45,390 nucleotides of DNA from JAHEJX01 sp041605955 (GCA_041605955.1 JBFIXI010000028.1:1-45390), one strand, 5' to 3'; shown: positions 1 to 8,229, numbered from the stretch's first letter. The notes: generated by a model not told the origin, from the letters alone. Numbers and translations: made by a program.

Positions 1-392
1 CCCGTGGCCCCGAATCCGGTGATGGCGCAGTAGATCAGTCGCGGGTTGGCACCGCTCAGAATGTCATAGCCGAGCCGAAGCCGATCCATTACCCCCGGAC
101 GGAAGTTCTCGAGCACGACATCGGCGCCGGCCGCCAGCCGGAGGAAGAGCTCTCGGCCCGCTTCGCTCTTCAGGTCGAGGGTCACACCACGCTTGTTGCG
201 GTTGTACGCGGCGAATTGAGGGCTATACGGACGATCCCCCGACTGCCAATAGCGCATCGGATCGCCGCGGGACGGATCTTCGATCTTGACCACGTCGGCG
301 CCCATCTCGCCGAGCGCCTTTCCCGCCACCGGAGCCGCGATGTAGCGCGACAGCTCCAGCACCCGGACGCCGGCGAGGGGCCCGGCCGTCAT
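1..392 (-). CDS. CoA-transferase family III (CaiB/BaiF type), partial
   Basis: N-terminal 130 residues of a family III CoA-transferase; the rest lies beyond the left edge. These enzymes move CoA between organic acids, and some relatives are racemases. The start reads MTAGPLAGVRVLELSRYIAA, the usual opening of the family, followed by GEMGADVVKIEDPSRGD, NRNKRGVTLDL, a DVVLENFRPG segment and NPRLIYCAITGFG, all in the expected order. The catalytic Asp would fall beyond the edge and cannot be checked. The ATG at 392-390 overlaps the stop of the upstream OsmC gene as ATGA, so the two are probably translated together. The substrate cannot be told from this part. Confidence 0.9.
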   Translation of the reverse strand, partial: MTAGPLAGVRVLELSRYIAAPVAGKALGEMGADVVKIEDPSRGDPMRYWQSGDRPYSPQFAAYNRNKRGVTLDLKSEAGRELFLRLAAGADVVLENFRPGVMDRLRLGYDILSGANPRLIYCAITGFGAT

Positions 393-949
393 CGGACCCC
401 CGCAGGTACCGTGTCGCGGATCACGTCGCCGTTGAGCCGGATCCGCTCATAGATCGGTATCGCCCTGGCCACCAGGGCATACACCGGGCAGCGGGAGTTG
501 GCCTCGTCGACCATCGCCAGCGCCGTAGCCGCATCCGCAGGACTGGCGATCTCCGCCTCGATGATGATCCATTGCGGGTGGGCCGGCACGTCACCCACGT
601 GATGCTCACCGCGCATATCCATGTAGGTGATCACGTCGATCACCAGGTCGTCCAGGCCGCATCCCACCAGCGCCGCGCTCTTGGCATACCAAACCTGCTG
701 ACAGAAGGCCAGGCCGGACAAGAAGTATCGCAGCGGGCTGGGATGTTGGCCCCGCCCGGCGCGACCGGTCGACTCGTCACACTCGAAGGAGAAGGGGCGG
801 TCGTACTGGACGAAGTCGCTCCGGGCATGTACATCTTCGATCAGCTGGGTCGTTACGCGCGGCCGAACGTGGCCCGCTGAGTTGTCGTCGCGCAGCCGGG
901 CCGCCGTGGCCTCCACGTTCTCCCGTAGCTTGACGGTATCCACTCTCAT
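389..949 (-). CDS. OsmC family protein
   Basis: A 186-residue protein of the OsmC/Ohr superfamily, which covers thiol peroxidases that reduce organic hydroperoxides and relatives of unknown role. The core shows SPLRYFLSGLAFC with Cys83 at the start of the central helix and a second Cys (154) in NSRCPVYALV, the spacing of the two reactive cysteines of the family. The N-terminal 45 residues are longer than in small OsmC proteins. The ATG at 949 has GGAG 7 bases upstream. It overlaps the CoA-transferase gene by 4 bases, so a role in the same metabolic unit is possible. Peroxidase activity is inferred only from the two cysteines. Confidence 0.8.
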   Translation of the reverse strand: MRVDTVKLRENVEATAARLRDDNSAGHVRPRVTTQLIEDVHARSDFVQYDRPFSFECDESTGRAGRGQHPSPLRYFLSGLAFCQQVWYAKSAALVGCGLDDLVIDVITYMDMRGEHHVGDVPAHPQWIIIEAEIASPADAATALAMVDEANSRCPVYALVARAIPIYERIRLNGDVIRDTVPAGVR

Positions 950-1138
950 CAGTGGCTCCGATCTCCTTCAAATCACCTTTCGGGCTGCCGTCACCTATTG
1001 GCTATCGCTGTCAGCAACCGATGCGGCGGGGCCGTTCGTCGCCGACGTACTGGGCCGCTTCGGTGCTCAGGAGCCTAGGGCGCGGCGTGCCACCCGGCCG
1101 AGCCCACCCGCCGGCGGACAGGCTGCGATCATGACACC

Positions 1139-1840
1139 GTGGAAAGCCCTCGCCAAGGCCCGGTTGTGAGCAGCCGGCGATGCAACGTGGCGGTCCCCGG
1201 CGCCACCCTCGAAGTGTGGATCGCCGAGCCGCAGCCCGGATCGGAACGCCAAGTGCTCCTGATCCACGAAAACCGCGGCATGGTGCCTTACATGGTCATG
1301 GTGACCGAGGAGTTGGCGGCCGCCGGATACCGGGTGGTGGCTCCCGATTTGCTCTCGCGGCTCGGAGGAACCGACAAGTTCGCCGATGATCCCACTGCGG
1401 TCTCTACTCGTCAGATCGAGGCCAAGACCCATGTGGCCGATCTGCTCACCGTATACGACCAAATGGTCGAAGCGGGGTCGATTCCGGCGATCTTCGGCTT
1501 GTGTTTTGGCGGCGAAATGGGATGGCAACTGATCACGCACCGCAGGCCCCGCGGAGCCGTCCTCTTCTACGGGATCGGACCGACTCCCGAAGCAGCGGCG
1601 GCAATCGACTGTCCCGTCTTCGCCGTCTACGCCGAGGACGACCCCAGGGTCAACGCCACTCTCGACTCGCTGACCGCAGCCCTGGCGGGAGCTTCGGGTC
1701 CCTTCATTCTCGAGTCCTACCCGGGCACAAGGCACGCCTTCCACGACCGAACTCGACCCGAGCGATTCAATGCCAGGGCGGCAGAAGTCGCTTGGCGGCA
1801 TGCTCTCGACTTTCTGGAAGATCTCTTTGACACCAGCTAG
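1139..1840 (+). CDS. Dienelactone hydrolase family protein
   Basis: An alpha/beta hydrolase of 233 residues with the dienelactone-hydrolase triad: Cys122 in GLCFGG, Asp168 in YAEDDPRVN and His199 in PGTRHAFH. Glu44 in IHENRG matches the Glu that holds the Cys nucleophile in DLH. Family members open lactones formed after aromatic ring cleavage, and several serve other esters. The assigned start is GTG at 1139; a second GTG at 1166 is equally possible because neither has a clear ribosome site. It heads a plus-strand run with the C-C hydrolase and ring-opening dioxygenase genes, which supports a catabolic role. The true substrate is unknown. Confidence 0.85.
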   Translation: MESPRQGPVVSSRRCNVAVPGATLEVWIAEPQPGSERQVLLIHENRGMVPYMVMVTEELAAAGYRVVAPDLLSRLGGTDKFADDPTAVSTRQIEAKTHVADLLTVYDQMVEAGSIPAIFGLCFGGEMGWQLITHRRPRGAVLFYGIGPTPEAAAAIDCPVFAVYAEDDPRVNATLDSLTAALAGASGPFILESYPGTRHAFHDRTRPERFNARAAEVAWRHALDFLEDLFDTS

Positions 1841-1888
1841 CCGGTCGGGCCAGGCTGGCACCGCAACTGCAGAGCTGCCGGAGGTGTT

Positions 1889-2959
1889 ATGGCTGATCCG
1901 AGGGTCGAGGCGGCAATCGCCCATTGGGCGCCGCGCTACGTTGAAGATGGAGTTCCCATCGGCGACTTCGACGAAGTGACTCGATCGGTAGCACGATGGG
2001 AGGAATGGTGTGCGGCGTGGACTGCTCGCGGCGCCATCCACGAGGAGCAGGGGGACATCGCACTGGCGGCGGGTCACCGCAAGAGCGCCGCCTACCACTT
2101 TGCGACCGCTGCGGCCTGCTATCACTTCGGCAAATTCCTCAATGTCCACGACATGGACGAGCTGCGGGCCACTCACGAGCTCGTCTTGCGGGCCCATCGC
2201 AAGGCGCACCCCCTGCTGGAGCCGCCTATCGAGCGGTGCGAGTTCCGCTACGGCAACCACACCCTGGTCGGCAACCTGCGCCGGCCCGGAGGCACCGAGC
2301 AACCGCCGGTCGTGCTGATGATCCCCGGCCTCGACTCGACGAAAGAGGAGCTCGAGTACTACGGGAGATGGTTCCTAGATCGGGGTATGGCGACGTTTGC
2401 CATCGACGGTCCCGGCCAAGGCGAGGCGGAGTACGACCTCCCCATGGAGCCCTACTACGAGAAGCCGGCAGCAGCTGCCATCGACTATTTGGAAGCCCGT
2501 GGCGACGTAGCCAGCGACCGGCTCGGCGCCTGGGGTGTCAGCATGGGGGGCTATTACGTCGTACGCGCCGCGGCGTTCGAGCCGCGCATCAAGGCCCTGG
2601 TGTCACTGTCCGGCCCCTACGACGTTGGGGCACAGTGGGAGCAATTCCCCGCGATCTCGCGATTGGCGTGGCAGGTCCGCAGCCACGTGGCCACCGAAGC
2701 GGAGGCACGCGAGGCGGCCCGCCGCTTCGACCTGTCCACAGTGGTCGGCCAGGTCACGTGCCCCGCCTACGTGGTGGGCGGCGAGCTCGATCGCATCATC
2801 TTGCCCGAGGCGGCGCCGCAGATCGCAGCTGAGGTCGGCGGGCCCGTGGTCTTGAACCTCGTGAAAGGCGGGAACCACGTCGTCAACAACAAGGCATACA
2901 TGTATCGACCGCAAACCGCTGACTGGATGGCTGAGCAGCTAGGCGCCTCCGGTGGATAG
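1889..2959 (+). CDS. Alpha/beta hydrolase, FrsA / DHPON-hydrolase-like (possible C-C bond hydrolase)
   Basis: A 356-residue hydrolase with a helical N-terminal cap (about 1-110) and an alpha/beta core. Visible motifs are MIPGLDSTKEE, AIDGPGQGEA and the nucleophile elbow AWGVSMGG with Ser218. Asp301 follows in GGELDRI and His330 in KGGNH. Length and triad positions match 2,6-dihydroxypseudooxynicotine hydrolase of nicotine breakdown, a Ser-Asp-His C-C hydrolase, to within about a residue (from memory of that enzyme). GGAGG stands 6 bases before the ATG. With the LigB/LigA-type genes 500 bases downstream, hydrolysis of a ring-cleavage product is a reasonable guess, but an esterase or acyltransferase role is also open. 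Confidence 0.82.
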   Translation: MADPRVEAAIAHWAPRYVEDGVPIGDFDEVTRSVARWEEWCAAWTARGAIHEEQGDIALAAGHRKSAAYHFATAAACYHFGKFLNVHDMDELRATHELVLRAHRKAHPLLEPPIERCEFRYGNHTLVGNLRRPGGTEQPPVVLMIPGLDSTKEELEYYGRWFLDRGMATFAIDGPGQGEAEYDLPMEPYYEKPAAAAIDYLEARGDVASDRLGAWGVSMGGYYVVRAAAFEPRIKALVSLSGPYDVGAQWEQFPAISRLAWQVRSHVATEAEAREAARRFDLSTVVGQVTCPAYVVGGELDRIILPEAAPQIAAEVGGPVVLNLVKGGNHVVNNKAYMYRPQTADWMAEQLGASGG

Positions 2960-2974
2960 ACGGCTGACAGTCCG

Positions 2975-3415
2975 ATGAGAGAGTCACCCGTTGTGTTCTT
3001 CAGCGAAGGCACCCGGATGGCCGGCATCCTGCGCTCGCCGGATACGGTTAGCGAGCCGGGGCCGGCGATCGTCCAAGACCCCGGCTGGCTGGGACTGGCC
3101 GACGCCGGGCTGTATGTGCGCTACCACGAGGCGTTGACGGCCGCAGGGATGACGGTGTTGGTATTCGACTACCGCGGCTTCGGTGAATCCGGCGGGAAGC
3201 GGGGAATGCTCTCACCCGCGGCCCAGGTCCAAGACCTCATCAACGCAGTGAGCTACATCGCAAAATTAGAGACCGTCGATCCAGAGGCGATCGGTGTGTT
3301 TGGCTCAGGCGGAACCGGCGCGGGCAACGCGATCATGCTGGGAGCGGTCGATAGCCGAGTGGCGTGCATCGTGAGCCAGCTGCCGATCGCAGATGGCGAG
3401 GACTGGCTACGGTGA
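2975..3415 (+). CDS. Truncated alpha/beta hydrolase-like protein lacking the nucleophile
   Basis: A 146-residue protein matching the N-terminal half of CocE/S15-type alpha/beta hydrolases: a VFDYRGFGESGG strand-turn and an IGVFGSGGTGAGNA elbow. In active relatives the elbow reads roughly G-T-S-F-S-G; here the serine position is Gly. The chain stops at GEDWLR, before the regions that would carry the acid and the His. It is therefore either a decayed gene or a short non-catalytic protein. It begins 15 bases after the previous hydrolase, so it lies in the same transcript. No ribosome site is clear before ATG 2975. Codon use looks normal for the region, which suggests recent truncation or continued selection. 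Confidence 0.6.
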   Translation: MRESPVVFFSEGTRMAGILRSPDTVSEPGPAIVQDPGWLGLADAGLYVRYHEALTAAGMTVLVFDYRGFGESGGKRGMLSPAAQVQDLINAVSYIAKLETVDPEAIGVFGSGGTGAGNAIMLGAVDSRVACIVSQLPIADGEDWLR

Positions 3416-3465
3416 ATGCGCGGCGAAGTGCTGCCGGCTATTCGGGGACTGTGAGATGATCGCCG

Positions 3466-4311
3466 GTGGCTGAGCTGGTGGCCGTCGTCGGGGTACAGCA
3501 CAACCCCTTGCTGTGGCGCACCATGCGCGACCCCATGCCGGCCGATCTCGCAGCAACTCATAACAACTTCACGCGATTTCGCAACGCGCTAGCCGCAGCG
3601 GATCCGGAGGCGCTGGTCGTGGTCGGCTCGGATCACCTCCGGAAGTTCACTTTCGGGAACTCGCCCGCATTCTGCATTGGCAAGGCCGAGCGGTTTGCGT
3701 GCACCTACGAGAACGAGATCCGCACCTTCGGCCTCGATGTGTGGGAGGTACCGGGCGATCCCGAGCTGGCGGCGTGGCTGCTGGGTGGGTCGAAGGACCT
3801 TACCGATGGGTTCGACTTTGCGATGTCGAACGAGTGGCTGCTCGACCACAGCTATGCCATCCCACTCGTCTATCTCACTGATCTCGACATCCCGGTGGTG
3901 CCGGTGCACACCAATACCGGCATCCCGCCGATCCCGGCGGCCTCTCGTTTCGCCGCGTTGGGGGCATACCTCGCGGCGGCAATCACGACCGCCCCGTTCT
4001 CCCGCCGCGTCGCCATCATTGCCTCCGGTCATCTGGCGACGGAGGTGGGCGGGCCCCGCCACTTTCTCGGAGGCGATTCCCCGGATGCTGAATTCGACGA
4101 GCTAGCCATCAACTGGATGCGAACCGGCGATCTGACCGGAGCCGTCGCCGGCTGCACTCTCGACCGGCTGCTGGCCGCCGGCAACGTGACCGCGCAGTAT
4201 CTCAACTTCCTCACGGCGCTGGCGGCTGCCGGTTCCCGCCCTGCCGCGTTCGCCGAGGGCACCGCGTCGCGGTTTGCCGCCGGGCCGTTCTTCAGATGGG
4301 ACACGGCATGA
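3466..4311 (+). CDS. LigB-type class III extradiol ring-cleavage dioxygenase, catalytic subunit
   Basis: A 281-residue member of the LigB superfamily, non-haem Fe(II) enzymes that cleave catechol-like rings. His12 in VGVQHNP and His57 in VVGSDHL match the two iron-ligand histidines of LigB, and His189 in IIASGHLATEVGG matches its catalytic His195 region. The third ligand, an acidic residue in the C-terminal part of LigB, is not evident: the local sequence is AAGNVTAQYLNFL. The GTG at 3466 is the only fitting start. The LigA-like partner follows with a 4-base overlap. Gene order is B then A, the reverse of ligAB. The substrate (protocatechuate, gallate or a pyridine diol, for example) cannot be told. 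Confidence 0.85.
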   Translation: MAELVAVVGVQHNPLLWRTMRDPMPADLAATHNNFTRFRNALAAADPEALVVVGSDHLRKFTFGNSPAFCIGKAERFACTYENEIRTFGLDVWEVPGDPELAAWLLGGSKDLTDGFDFAMSNEWLLDHSYAIPLVYLTDLDIPVVPVHTNTGIPPIPAASRFAALGAYLAAAITTAPFSRRVAIIASGHLATEVGGPRHFLGGDSPDAEFDELAINWMRTGDLTGAVAGCTLDRLLAAGNVTAQYLNFLTALAAAGSRPAAFAEGTASRFAAGPFFRWDTA

Positions 4312-4652
4312 TCCGATTCCAGATCGACAAGTTCATCACCTACGTCGAGGGCACAGACGAGCAAGTGCGGCGATATGCCATCGATCCTGCCGGGTACGTC
4401 GCCGAGTGGGTGCAACGGGGGGCCGCAGCCCGAACGCCCATCCCCGACGGCGGACCGCTATCGCCAGCCGCCCGGGACGCGCTGAGCAAGGTCGACTACG
4501 CCGCCCTGTACCGTATGGGTGCCCACCCGTATGTGCTGTGGCATTTCACCGAGGCGGTGCTGGTGTGGGCCGGCGACCTCGCCTGGGCTGAGCTGAAGGA
4601 GCAGTTCCGCGCCGCAGTTGCCGGCGCCGGCTACCCGGACTTCGCAACCTGA
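4308..4652 (+). CDS. LigA-like small subunit of the extradiol dioxygenase
   Basis: A 114-residue all-helical LigA-type subunit. Its hallmark is LYRMGAHPYVLWHF, matching the conserved GAHP..LW.F segment by which LigA covers the active site of LigB. The ATG at 4308 overlaps the ligB-like stop as ATGA; an in-frame ATG at 4296 would add four residues but gives a longer overlap. The coupling strongly suggests a heteromeric dioxygenase with the preceding product. In Sphingobium LigAB both subunits shape the substrate pocket; here this is inferred from homology. Confidence 0.85.
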   Translation: MIRFQIDKFITYVEGTDEQVRRYAIDPAGYVAEWVQRGAAARTPIPDGGPLSPAARDALSKVDYAALYRMGAHPYVLWHFTEAVLVWAGDLAWAELKEQFRAAVAGAGYPDFAT

Positions 4653-4728
4653 CGCCGCTTCAATCCGGTGGCACGGTGCCCGCGCCGGCACCAGACTCAG
4701 GGTTATTCCGGAGAATCAACGAGCAGGA

Positions 4729-5940
4729 ATGGAGAGGGATCGCTTCGACGTCTGCATCGTGGGCGCCGGGCTCATCGGCCTGGCGGTCGGTCGCGCTCTA
4801 GTCGCCGAGCTACCGGAGGTTGAGCTCCTGATCCTCGACAAGGAGGATCGGGTGGCCGCCCACCAGAGCAGCCACAACAGCGGCGTAGTCCACTCCGGGC
4901 TGTACTACCGGCCCGGTTCTCTCAAGGCCCAGCTGTGCGTGGCGGGGCGAGATTTGCTCTATGAGTTGTGTGCCCGAGAGGGCATTGCCCTGCGCAGATC
5001 CGGCAAGCTCGTGATCGCCACTCGGCCGGAAGAGATCGCCGCGTTGGACGAGCTCCAACGCCGTGGCCTAGCCAACGGGCTCACTCAGCTGAGTCGGCTC
5101 GGGCCCGAAGGGATCCGCGACCTCGAGCCGGCGGCTACCGGACTCGAGGCGCTGCACGTGCCCGAAGCCGGTGTCGTGGACTTCCCCGGATTAGCACGCC
5201 ATCTCGAGCAGGAGCTGGTGGCAGCCGGGGCCCGGGTCGCCACGGGTTGCGAGGTAACCGCCATTCGGCATGATGCCCGGGGGGTAGCCGTGAGCACAGG
5301 GTCGGAAAGGTTCGCCGCCCGGGTGCTCGTCAACTGCGCCGGGCTGCATTCGGATCGGGTCGCAGCACTCGCCGGGGTCCGCCCCGCCGTGCAGATCATC
5401 CCGTTCCGTGGTGAGTACTACCGGATGAGCTCAGAGTCGGCCGCATTGGTGCGCGCCCTGATCTACCCGGTCCCGGATCCGCAGTTTCCCTTCCTCGGTG
5501 TGCATTTCACGCGACGCGTTGATGGGAGCGTCGAGGTCGGGCCGAACGCGGTACTCGCGCTGGGCCGGGAGCACTATCGGGGAGCCCGTCCCAACTGGCG
5601 GGATGTCCGCGAGACGCTGGGCAGCGCCGGATTGCGCCGACTCGCTGCCCGGCATTGGCGCTCGGGAGCCCGGGAATTGCTGAGCTCTCGCTCCCGGCAC
5701 CTCTACTCCCGGTTGGCGAGGAGGCTCGTGCCCGCGGTGCGGGCAGGAGATCTGCAGCCAGGCGGAGCCGGCGTCCGTGCTCAGGCAATCACCCGTGATG
5801 GCGCTTTGATCGATGACTTCGTGATCGAAGAGGCGGGGGCCACGGTCCACGTGCTCAATGCGCCGTCGCCGGGGGCCACCGCTTGCCTCGCTATCGGCCG
5901 GTACATCGCCGCCAAGCTGCACCCGCGGCTGCGCCGTTAG
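4729..5940 (+). CDS. lhgO: L-2-hydroxyglutarate oxidase / dehydrogenase (FAD)
   Basis: A 403-residue FAD enzyme that oxidises L-2-hydroxyglutarate to 2-oxoglutarate, removing a side product of central metabolism and feeding electrons towards the respiratory chain. The N-terminal dinucleotide fold is CIVGAGLIGLAVGRAL. The family signature HQSSHNSGVVHSGLYY spans residues 45-60, and YRPGSLKAQLCVAG, FRGEYY and a C-terminal NAPSPGATACLAIG segment follow. The ATG at 4729 gives the usual N-terminus; a longer frame upstream lacks homology. It lies 76 bases after the LigA-like gene on the same strand, possibly as the last member of the unit or on its own. Confidence 0.93.
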   Translation: MERDRFDVCIVGAGLIGLAVGRALVAELPEVELLILDKEDRVAAHQSSHNSGVVHSGLYYRPGSLKAQLCVAGRDLLYELCAREGIALRRSGKLVIATRPEEIAALDELQRRGLANGLTQLSRLGPEGIRDLEPAATGLEALHVPEAGVVDFPGLARHLEQELVAAGARVATGCEVTAIRHDARGVAVSTGSERFAARVLVNCAGLHSDRVAALAGVRPAVQIIPFRGEYYRMSSESAALVRALIYPVPDPQFPFLGVHFTRRVDGSVEVGPNAVLALGREHYRGARPNWRDVRETLGSAGLRRLAARHWRSGARELLSSRSRHLYSRLARRLVPAVRAGDLQPGGAGVRAQAITRDGALIDDFVIEEAGATVHVLNAPSPGATACLAIGRYIAAKLHPRLRR

Positions 5941-6020
5941 CGATGGTATGAGCGGCGCTCAACGGGGATGTAGCCTGCGGCGGTGACCGCCGACTTTGGC
6001 TGGTGGCGAACGTGCAATTG

Positions 6021-6125
6021 ATGAAAGCGGATCCGATTTGCGGCGCAGGCGTCCCGACTTTCCAGAAGGATCTCACTAGCGGGCAGGACCCGGTGGCAGC
6101 GCGCTGGGCGGTCCTCACGGCGTGA
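6021..6125 (+). CDS. Possible 34-residue small ORF upstream of the rhodanese gene
   Basis: ATG 6021 opens a 34-codon frame ending in a TGA that overlaps the GTG of the rhodanese gene as GTGA, the overlap type used repeatedly in this window. The peptide (MKADPICGAGVPTFQKDL and on) matches nothing I recognise and has no clear ribosome site. It could be a leader peptide, a real small protein or chance. Confidence 0.2.
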   Translation: MKADPICGAGVPTFQKDLTSGQDPVAARWAVLTA

Positions 6126-6967
6126 CTCGACGCGACTGCATCGTATCCACCCAATGGCTGCAGGACCACCTGGCGGAGGTGGTGGTGCTGGAGGTCGCGT
6201 TCATGCCGCCGACGAAAGCCCACTACTTCACCGTGGGCCACATCCCGGGTTCGCACTACCGATACTGGAAGGACTTCTGCTGGCACGACGCGGAACGCGA
6301 GTTCGCGGCTCCCGAGTTACTGGCCTCCCGCCTAGCAGAGCTGGGCCTATCCGATTCGAAGCTGCTGGTACTCGTCGGTGACCGTGTCCAGTTCGCTACG
6401 TACGCCTATTGGACCCTGCACATGGCTGGCCTGGCAGCCGGCGCTCGGGTGCTCGACGGGGGCCGCGAGACGTGGGTAGGAGAGGGCAGGGAGCTGACGC
6501 TGACCGCAACGCGTCCGCCCGCGCCGGGCCGGGTGAGCTGGGATGTGGCCGATACGAGCTCGCGGGTGGGTCGTGAGACTGTGCTGGCAACTCTGGCTAG
6601 CCACGACCGGATTCTGGTGGACCTACGTTCTCCTGAAGAATACCGAGGGGAGCGGGTGGCCCCGCTGACCGCGGAGTTCGATCACGGCGCGGAGCGGGCG
6701 GGGCGGATACCGGGCGCTCGCAGCCTGCCGCACGAGCGGCTGCTGTCCGCCGACGGGACATTCCTCCCGGTCGACGAGGTGGAAGCCAGATTCGCCGCAG
6801 TCGGCGCCTCGGCAGAAGTCGACATGATTGCCTATTGCCGTCTGTCCCATCGGGCGAGCCTGGCCTGGTTCCTCCTCACTCAGCTCGGCGATCGGGACAA
6901 TGTTGTCGTCTACGACGGGTCGTGGACAGAGTGGGGCAACGTGGTTGGCGTGCCGATCGAGCGCTAG
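6122..6967 (+). CDS. Two-domain sulfurtransferase (rhodanese / SseA type)
   Basis: A 281-residue tandem rhodanese that transfers sulfane sulfur from thiosulfate or 3-mercaptopyruvate to an acceptor thiol. The N-terminal domain has GHIPGSHYRYWKDFCW and WTLHMAG but no Cys in the active-site loop (VGDRVQFATYAYW), as usual for the inactive half. The C-terminal domain has VDLRSPEEYRGE, GRIPGARSLP and the active loop AYCRLSHRAS with Cys239. The loop lacks the CRxGxR pattern of classical enzymes, so substrate preference cannot be assigned. The GTG at 6122 is the start. A further gene begins 8 bases after the stop with a good ribosome site. Confidence 0.85.
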   Translation: MTRRDCIVSTQWLQDHLAEVVVLEVAFMPPTKAHYFTVGHIPGSHYRYWKDFCWHDAEREFAAPELLASRLAELGLSDSKLLVLVGDRVQFATYAYWTLHMAGLAAGARVLDGGRETWVGEGRELTLTATRPPAPGRVSWDVADTSSRVGRETVLATLASHDRILVDLRSPEEYRGERVAPLTAEFDHGAERAGRIPGARSLPHERLLSADGTFLPVDEVEARFAAVGASAEVDMIAYCRLSHRASLAWFLLTQLGDRDNVVVYDGSWTEWGNVVGVPIER

Positions 6968-6975
6968 GAGCAACG

Positions 6976-7481
6976 GTGGTCGGCTGGGTCAAGGACATCA
7001 CCGTCTTCAGTGGGACGCTTTGGGCGATCGCACTGCTGGCGCCATTTCTCGGCATCAAGGGGTCTGTGACGGTCCCGCCTGGCAACGTCGTTGTCAACCT
7101 CATGCTGCCGTGGAGCCCCGCCATAGGGGCGGGTGGCGCCGGTGGGTGTCCTCGGCGGTCTGATCCACGGGCACTGGGCATCTCCGGGACCATTTGGCAG
7201 CTCCTATCACGGTCTGCAGCTGCCACGCAACGAGCTCGCCTTCGCGCTTACGGTGACGGATTTCAGCTTCGGCTGCCAGCAGATCGGAACATTGGCTCAG
7301 GTTGGGAGCTTCGGGGATGAGCGTCTCCGGCAGGCCCCTCGTCACAATGATGCCGGTCATCGTGGTTACTCCGCTCGGAGAGACCGTCTCCCGGCGGATC
7401 AAGGCTCAGTCATTTGGGCGCGTCGTGCTGACGCTGTCGGGCCTTTGGGGAGTCATTCCGATGGGTGGTGAAGTCGTCTGA
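6976..7481 (+). pseudogene. Probable frameshifted small membrane protein gene
   Basis: GGAG at 6967-6970 lies 5 bases before GTG 6976, an ideal start. The frame begins VVGWVKDITVFSGTLWAIAL with a hydrophobic stretch and keeps a coding look to about 7130. There the high third-position GC moves to the +2 frame (VGVLGGLIHGHWASPGPFG, LALTV-like segments). Near 7315 it moves again to a frame starting at ATG 7317 (MSVSGRPLVTMMPVIVVTPL) that ends at 7481. Read across the two shifts this is a protein of about 165 residues with two or three membrane segments. Either the gene is decayed or the sequence has two indels. The alternative is two genes, 6976-7320 and 7317-7481, overlapping as ATGA. The family is not recognised. 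Confidence 0.4.
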
Positions 7482-7494
7482 TCGGGCGTGCCTG

Positions 7495-8229
7495 CTAGGT
7501 TGCGGCGCCGAATCGCCTGCTGCGCCGCTGATACTCGGCAACACAGGCGCGCAAGGCGTCCCGGCTGAACTCAGGCCACATCAGCGGAGACACGACCAGC
7601 TCGGCATAGGTCGCCTGCCACATCAAAAAGTTGGACGTCCGCTGCTCTCCACTGGTCCGGATCAGCAGGTCGACGTCGGGCATCTCGGGAATCGCCAGGC
7701 GGCGGGTGAAGGCCGACTCGTCGATCGTGGCTGGATCGAGCCGGCCGGCAGCTGCCTGCTGCGCCAGGCGTCTTGCGGCCTGGACCACCTCCGCTCTGCC
7801 TCCGTAGTTGAACGCAAGGACCAGCTCTAGGGTGTCGTTGTCCTTCGTCATCTCCTCGGCAGCGGCGAATTCGTCACGGAGTCCCTGGTGGACTCGCGAG
7901 TCCCATCGATCACCGATGAAGCGGATGCGGACGCCCTTGTCGTCGAGCGCATCTCGCCGCCGCTGCAGCACCTCCACATTGAAATGCAGCAAGAACTGCA
8001 CTTCGTCGTCGGAGCGCTTCCAGTTCTCGGTCGAGAACGTGTAGGCGGTGAGCCAACCGATGCCCAGCTCGAGGGCTCCGTCGACGGTGTCGAACAGCGC
8101 TGCCTCGCCGGCGGTGTGACCCTGGGTGCGATGCAGACCGCGGGCCTCGGCCCATCTGCCGTTGCCGTCCATGATCAGCCCCACATGGCGCGGGACGCGG
8201 CTCAGATCGACCTCGGTGTCGTCAGACAT
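7495..8229 (-). CDS. uppS: Undecaprenyl diphosphate synthase (isoprenyl transferase)
   Basis: A 244-residue cis-prenyltransferase making the polyprenyl diphosphate carrier for peptidoglycan and other wall polymers at the inner face of the membrane. Conserved regions appear in order: HVGLIMDGNGRWA with catalytic Asp21, the GH pair near His37, TFSTENWKR, AFNYGGR and DLLIRTSGEQRTSNFLMWQ. The last usually reads RLSNF, so RTSNF is a mild deviation. The ATG at 8229 gives the family N-terminus; an upstream in-frame start at 8301 would add 24 unrelated residues. It overlaps the end of recO by 8 bases, so the two are coupled. Confidence 0.96.
   Translation of the reverse strand: MSDDTEVDLSRVPRHVGLIMDGNGRWAEARGLHRTQGHTAGEAALFDTVDGALELGIGWLTAYTFSTENWKRSDDEVQFLLHFNVEVLQRRRDALDDKGVRIRFIGDRWDSRVHQGLRDEFAAAEEMTKDNDTLELVLAFNYGGRAEVVQAARRLAQQAAAGRLDPATIDESAFTRRLAIPEMPDVDLLIRTSGEQRTSNFLMWQATYAELVVSPLMWPEFSRDALRACVAEYQRRSRRFGAAT

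Noticed and set aside
1067..2302. Long minus-strand open frame (411 codons) opposite the two hydrolase genes
   Set aside because: It is antisense to two genes with clear motifs and has Arg/Gly-rich composition typical of a frame kept open by GC-rich third positions.
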